Shown here piece after piece: positions 60,861 through 64,000 of a stretch of 64,000 nt of DNA (position 1 is its first letter; every line of letters starts with the position of its first letter). This DNA is from DATAEG01 sp051001975 (GTDB taxonomy: Bacteria > Actinomycetota > Actinomycetes > Mycobacteriales > Jatrophihabitantaceae). The notes under the pieces are model-generated. The model searched no databases, was not told the DNA's origin, and saw only the letters and a program-made list of their open reading frames with translations. The stretch spans positions 1 through 64,000 of the forward strand of contig JBPCMU010000111.1 of assembly GCA_051001975.1 (NCBI GenBank). The letters run 5' to 3'. The position numbers were made by a program, and so were the translations under genes.

Positions 60861-61352
60861 CTAGGCGACGGCTTCGGCGAGAACCTCGTCGAGCACGATC
60901 TCGGCCTTGTCCTCGTTGGTGCCCTCGGCCAGAGCCAGCTCGCTCACCAGGATCTGCCGAGCCTTGGCCAGCATTCGCTTCTCGCCGGCGGACAGGCCGC
61001 GGTCCTTGTCACGCCGCCACAGGTCGCGCACGACCTCGGCCACCTTGTTCACGTCGCCGGACGCGAGCTTCTCGCCGTTCGCCTTGTAGCGCCGCGACCA
61101 GTTGGTGGGCTCCTCGGTGTGCGGTGCGCGAAGCACCTCGAACACCCGGTCCAGACCCTCTTGGCCGACCACGTCGCGTACACCGACGATCTCAGCATTG
61201 TCCGCAGGCACGAGGACCGTCAGATCCCCCTGCGCAACCTTCAGAACGAGGTATACCTTCTGCTCGCCCTTGATGGTGCGCTTCTCGATTGCCTCGATTT
61301 TCGCTGCTCCGTGATGCGGATAAACAACGGTCTCGCCGACCTTGAACGTCAT
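60861..61352 (-). CDS. carD: CarD RNA-polymerase-binding transcription regulator
   Basis: A 163-residue essential transcription factor. The N-terminal RNAP-interaction domain starts MTFKVGETVVYPHHGAAKIE, and the C-terminal helical DNA-binding part contains RYKANGEKLASGDVNKVAEV and RDLWRRDKDRGLSAGEKRML with the conserved Trp that wedges the promoter bubble. Very close to mycobacterial CarD by eye. The ATG at 61352 is preferred because AAGGGG lies 9 nt before it and MTFKVG is the family start. It heads the operon carD-ispD-ispF. Confidence 0.97.
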   Translation of the reverse strand: MTFKVGETVVYPHHGAAKIEAIEKRTIKGEQKVYLVLKVAQGDLTVLVPADNAEIVGVRDVVGQEGLDRVFEVLRAPHTEEPTNWSRRYKANGEKLASGDVNKVAEVVRDLWRRDKDRGLSAGEKRMLAKARQILVSELALAEGTNEDKAEIVLDEVLAEAVA

Positions 61353-61617
61353 ATGGGGCAACCCCTTTCGCTTTTCTCAGGATATCACGGCAGACCGGTC
61401 CCGGTTCCGGCGTCGCCGGTCGGCCGGCCCCTCTGGTAGATGCACAAACTGCCGTCGAACGCAAGCAAAACAGCGATGGCCGGTGCCCACCCGGTGCGCA
61501 CCGAGGGCCGGTGACCGGCTCCTCCGCCGCCACTTGCACGGCCGATGATCGGCCTTCGCCCGAACCGCACTGCACGTCGCCGGGTCGGTGGTCTGGCACT
61601 GAACTGGGGCCACTAGT

Positions 61618-62319
61618 GTGTCGGCTGTGACGGCACGCAGCCTGCTTCGGCACCGCCTGCTGACGGCGGCTGCCGTCGCATGCGTCGCCGTCGTCGGACT
61701 CACCGGATGCGCCGCCGGGCAGCGCGCCCAGACCGCCAAGGAAGTTTCCGTCGTCGACGGAGTCAACGCCGATATCGGGTCAATGGCGTTGCGCAACGTC
61801 GGTCTCGCTGCGCCCACGTCGCCGACATACCAGGTAGGTGACGACGCGCAGCTCGTGCTCGCCATCGTCAACAACAGCAACACCTCACCTGACGAACTCA
61901 CCTCCGTCAGCACCAAGGTGGCCGCCACGGCCAGTTCGACACTGCCCGGTCAGACGGTCGAGACGCCCGGGTCCACCGAGTCCTCGTCCAGCGATGGCAC
62001 GACGGCGAGCTCGGGCGGGACCACGGACAACGGCACAGATTCATCGACGGGCGCCGCACCGAGCACCACCCCGCCGGTCGAGCTGCCGTTCGAGCCGATC
62101 ACCGTGCCGGCCGGCGAGCTCGTCGCAGTCGGCTACGGCGAGACCGACTTCGCCACGATCACGTTGCACGGCCTGACCGAAGCGCTGGCACCCGGCCAGA
62201 CGCTCTCGGTGACCTTCACCTTCACCCACGCCGGCAGCGTTACCGTCACGATCGGCGTGCGACTGGCCCAAGGCGACACCGGCGGCCCCACGATCGACAT
62301 CGCGCCCTCCGGCGAATAG
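61618..62319 (+). CDS. Lipoprotein at the lpqE position
   Basis: A 233-residue exported lipoprotein: LLTAAAVACVAVVGLTGC with the lipobox Cys near 31, a beta-rich part (GSMALRNVGLAAP, DDAQLVLAIVNNSNTSPDEL), a Ser/Thr/Gly-rich insert of about 45 residues, then another beta segment (FATITLHGLTEALAPGQTLS). The location between carD and radA matches lpqE of mycobacteria (from memory), suggesting a PCuAC-like copper lipoprotein, though clear Met/His copper ligands are not obvious here. GTG start. Confidence 0.85.
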   Translation: MSAVTARSLLRHRLLTAAAVACVAVVGLTGCAAGQRAQTAKEVSVVDGVNADIGSMALRNVGLAAPTSPTYQVGDDAQLVLAIVNNSNTSPDELTSVSTKVAATASSTLPGQTVETPGSTESSSSDGTTASSGGTTDNGTDSSTGAAPSTTPPVELPFEPITVPAGELVAVGYGETDFATITLHGLTEALAPGQTLSVTFTFTHAGSVTVTIGVRLAQGDTGGPTIDIAPSGE

Positions 62320-62426
62320 GCGCGTCGCGCCGCAGAGCATTGATCGATCGGCGTGCTCCCTGGGCACAGTCCACAACCCGCGTGGCTGACCCGTTTGTGT
62401 CGGCCCCCGCGGCTAGCGTTCCCGAC

Positions 62427-63848
62427 ATGACCGCTGCGCCGTCCGGCAAGACCAAGACTCCGGCCCAGCATCGCTGCGCAGAGTGTGGCGCCACATCAGT
62501 CCGCTGGGTCGGCCGCTGCCCGGAGTGCCAGGCCTGGGGAACGATGGAGCAAGCCGGCGGCGGCTCGCCGCGCCGCACCGTTCCAGCTGCCGGTCCGGTC
62601 CGTCAGCCGGCGCAGCCCATCGGCGCCGCAGATCCGGATCAGGCCCGCGCGGTGCCCACCGGAGTCGCCGAGCTGGACCGGGTGCTCGGTGGCGGCCTGG
62701 TCCCCGGAGCAGTCGTCCTGCTCGCGGGTGAGCCCGGCGTCGGGAAGTCCACTCTGCTGCTCGAGGTGGCACACCGCTTCGCCGAGTCCGGCACGATGTC
62801 ATCGCTGGTGGTGACCGGTGAGGAGTCGGTATCGCAAGTGCGGCTGCGGGCCGAACGAACCGGATCGCTGCACCCCAACCTCTACATCGCCGCCGAGAAC
62901 GACCTGTCGGCCGTCCTCACCCACCTCGACGAGGTCTCCCCCGGCCTGCTGATCGTCGATTCGGTGCAGACGATCGGGACCGCCGAGGTGGACGCAGCGG
63001 CGGGCAGCGTCACCCAGATCCGGGCAGTTGCTGCGGCGCTCATCGAGGTGGCCAAGCGGCAGGGCATCGCCACCGTTCTGGTCGGCCATGTGACCAAGGA
63101 CGGCAGCATCGCCGGGCCACGGCTGCTCGAGCATCTCGTCGATGTGGTGCTGCACTTCGAAGGTGACCGGCACTCGTCCCTGCGGCTGCTGCGGGCCGGC
63201 AAGAATCGTTACGGCGCAGCAGACGAGGTCGGCTGCTTCGAGATGCGCGAAGACGGCATCGAGGGGCTCACCGATCCGTCCGGGGCGTTCTTTTCCCACC
63301 GTGCCGTTCCGGTGGCCGGAACGTGCGTCACGGTCACCGTCGAGGGGCGTCGGCCACTACTGGCCGAGGTGCAGTCGCTGGTCGCACCGAGCCAGAACGG
63401 CGGATCGCCGCGTCGGGCGGTGACCGACCTGGACCAGTCGCGGGTGGCGATGGTGCTGGCCATCCTCACCCGGCACGCTCGGATCAACCTCGGTGACCGT
63501 GAGGTGTACGCGGCCAGCGTCGGCGGGCTGCGGGTCAGCGAGCCGGCCGCCGACCTCGCCATCGCTCTCGCGGTGCACTCTGCGATCACTGAGCGACCAA
63601 TTCCTTCGACGGTCTGCGCGGTCGGCGAGCTGTCCCTGTCCGGGGATGTGCGGCGGGTGGGTGGCCTCGAGCAACGTCTCGCCGAGGCCGCACGGTTGGG
63701 CTTTCACACCGCCCTCGTTCCCGCTTCGGCACTACCGCTGCGCAACACGTCGCTGACCACCATCGGCGTCGATTCGCTGGGCGACGCCTTGCGAGCTGTG
63801 CAGCGGCTGTCAGCCCGGCACGGCATCGCCGCGGTCCGGTCGAACTGA
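62427..63848 (+). CDS. radA: DNA repair protein RadA
   Basis: A 473-residue branch-migration ATPase in homologous recombination. The zinc finger has Cys17, Cys20, Cys31 and Cys34; Walker A is GEPGVGKST with Lys107; the RadA-specific KNRYG is at 259-263; and the C-terminal Lon-like domain includes DLAIALAVHSAI and VGELSLSGDVRRV. The ATG at 62427 places the finger at the usual distance from the N-terminus. Followed by disA as in most actinobacteria. Confidence 0.97.
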   Translation: MTAAPSGKTKTPAQHRCAECGATSVRWVGRCPECQAWGTMEQAGGGSPRRTVPAAGPVRQPAQPIGAADPDQARAVPTGVAELDRVLGGGLVPGAVVLLAGEPGVGKSTLLLEVAHRFAESGTMSSLVVTGEESVSQVRLRAERTGSLHPNLYIAAENDLSAVLTHLDEVSPGLLIVDSVQTIGTAEVDAAAGSVTQIRAVAAALIEVAKRQGIATVLVGHVTKDGSIAGPRLLEHLVDVVLHFEGDRHSSLRLLRAGKNRYGAADEVGCFEMREDGIEGLTDPSGAFFSHRAVPVAGTCVTVTVEGRRPLLAEVQSLVAPSQNGGSPRRAVTDLDQSRVAMVLAILTRHARINLGDREVYAASVGGLRVSEPAADLAIALAVHSAITERPIPSTVCAVGELSLSGDVRRVGGLEQRLAEAARLGFHTALVPASALPLRNTSLTTIGVDSLGDALRAVQRLSARHGIAAVRSN

Positions 63849-63919
63849 AATCGGGTTCGGCAACCTACACTTGCGCGGACGCGTACCCCTGCGTCGATGC
63901 AGACCGACGAGGATGCCCC

Positions 63920-64000
63920 GTGCCCGTAGTCGACCGTGACGATTCTCTGCGCAGCGTGCTCGCCTCGCTCGCTCCCGGAACCAACCTGCGAGACGGGCTG
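63920..64000 (+). CDS. disA: DNA integrity scanning diadenylate cyclase DisA (N-terminal fragment)
   Basis: The window ends 27 codons into this gene. The GTG at 63920 has GAGGA 6 nt upstream, and the product begins PVVDRDDSLRSVLASLAPGT then NLRDGL, matching the DisA N-terminus (SLAPGTxLRDGL). Order radA-disA is conserved. DisA makes the signal c-di-AMP and scans DNA. Confidence 0.9.
   Translation, partial: MPVVDRDDSLRSVLASLAPGTNLRDGL

Overview
The window is a stretch of a high-GC chromosome from an actinobacterium. The evidence is the strong G/C bias at third codon positions, frequent GTG starts, and marker families typical of Actinobacteria (CarD, DUF3027, DUF2530, DUF3263, DUF2771, LytR_C, XPB helicase, F420-type reductases, WXG100-like proteins). 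Gene order recalls Mycobacterium tuberculosis in three blocks (from memory): 2-18 kb resembles the Rv0861c-Rv0881 neighbourhood (XPB, XPB-N/WYL protein, cold-shock protein, DUF2771, MFS, DUF3027, DUF2530, MarR, SpoU methyltransferase); 24-32 kb resembles the Rv0430-Rv0440 area (groEL2, LytR_C, DUF3263); 55-64 kb resembles Rv3579c-Rv3586 (rlmB-cysS-ispF-ispD-carD-lipoprotein-radA-disA). Several differences point to a deeper, non-mycobacterial lineage; the genus cannot be fixed from sequence alone.

Layout. 0.2-18 kb: a large SF2 helicase, an rRNA/tRNA methyltransferase, a MarR-MFS operon, a purine permease, then the DUF2530/DUF3027/MFS/DUF2771/CspA/MOSC block and the split XPB pair. Between the two XPB genes lies a small minus-strand cassette: a WXG100-like protein and a downstream protein, apparently wrecked by inversion of about 118 bp. 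18-28.9 kb: yaaA, a DeoR regulator with galT, an APC permease translationally coupled to a solute-binding lipoprotein, FMN reductase with a DinB-like protein, groEL with two CIRCE operators, and an ArsR regulator divergent from an MFS pump. 28.9-43.6 kb: a degenerate gene, thrC under a SAM-I riboswitch, LytR_C and DUF3263, a WXG100-like/alpha-beta hydrolase pair, lipid genes (acyl-CoA ligase, PlsC), GH3 glycosidase, D-amino-acid oxidase and a secreted multidomain protein coupled to a DUF4232 lipoprotein. 43.6-48.7 kb: tRNA-Thr, a LacI-amidase operon, an MpaB-type oxygenase and an MsiK-like sugar ABC ATPase.

48.8-53.5 kb is accessory and decaying. It holds remnants of SnoaL-like, VOC and DUF1203 genes beside an intact SnoaL-like protein, a TetR/membrane-protein operon with a long palindromic operator, a DinB-like protein and a Phd/RelE-type toxin-antitoxin pair. 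53.7-64 kb returns to conserved housekeeping: an F420-type reductase, a cysS-rlmB-threonine-synthase-like operon, ispD-ispF, carD, a lipoprotein, radA and the first 27 codons of disA.

Recurring features: many tight ATGA/GTGA/TGATG overlaps (translational coupling), and several regulator genes that look leaderless, with a TANNNT -10 element placed 7-8 nt before the start codon inside a palindrome. No CRISPR array, insertion sequence, rRNA operon or prophage was seen.
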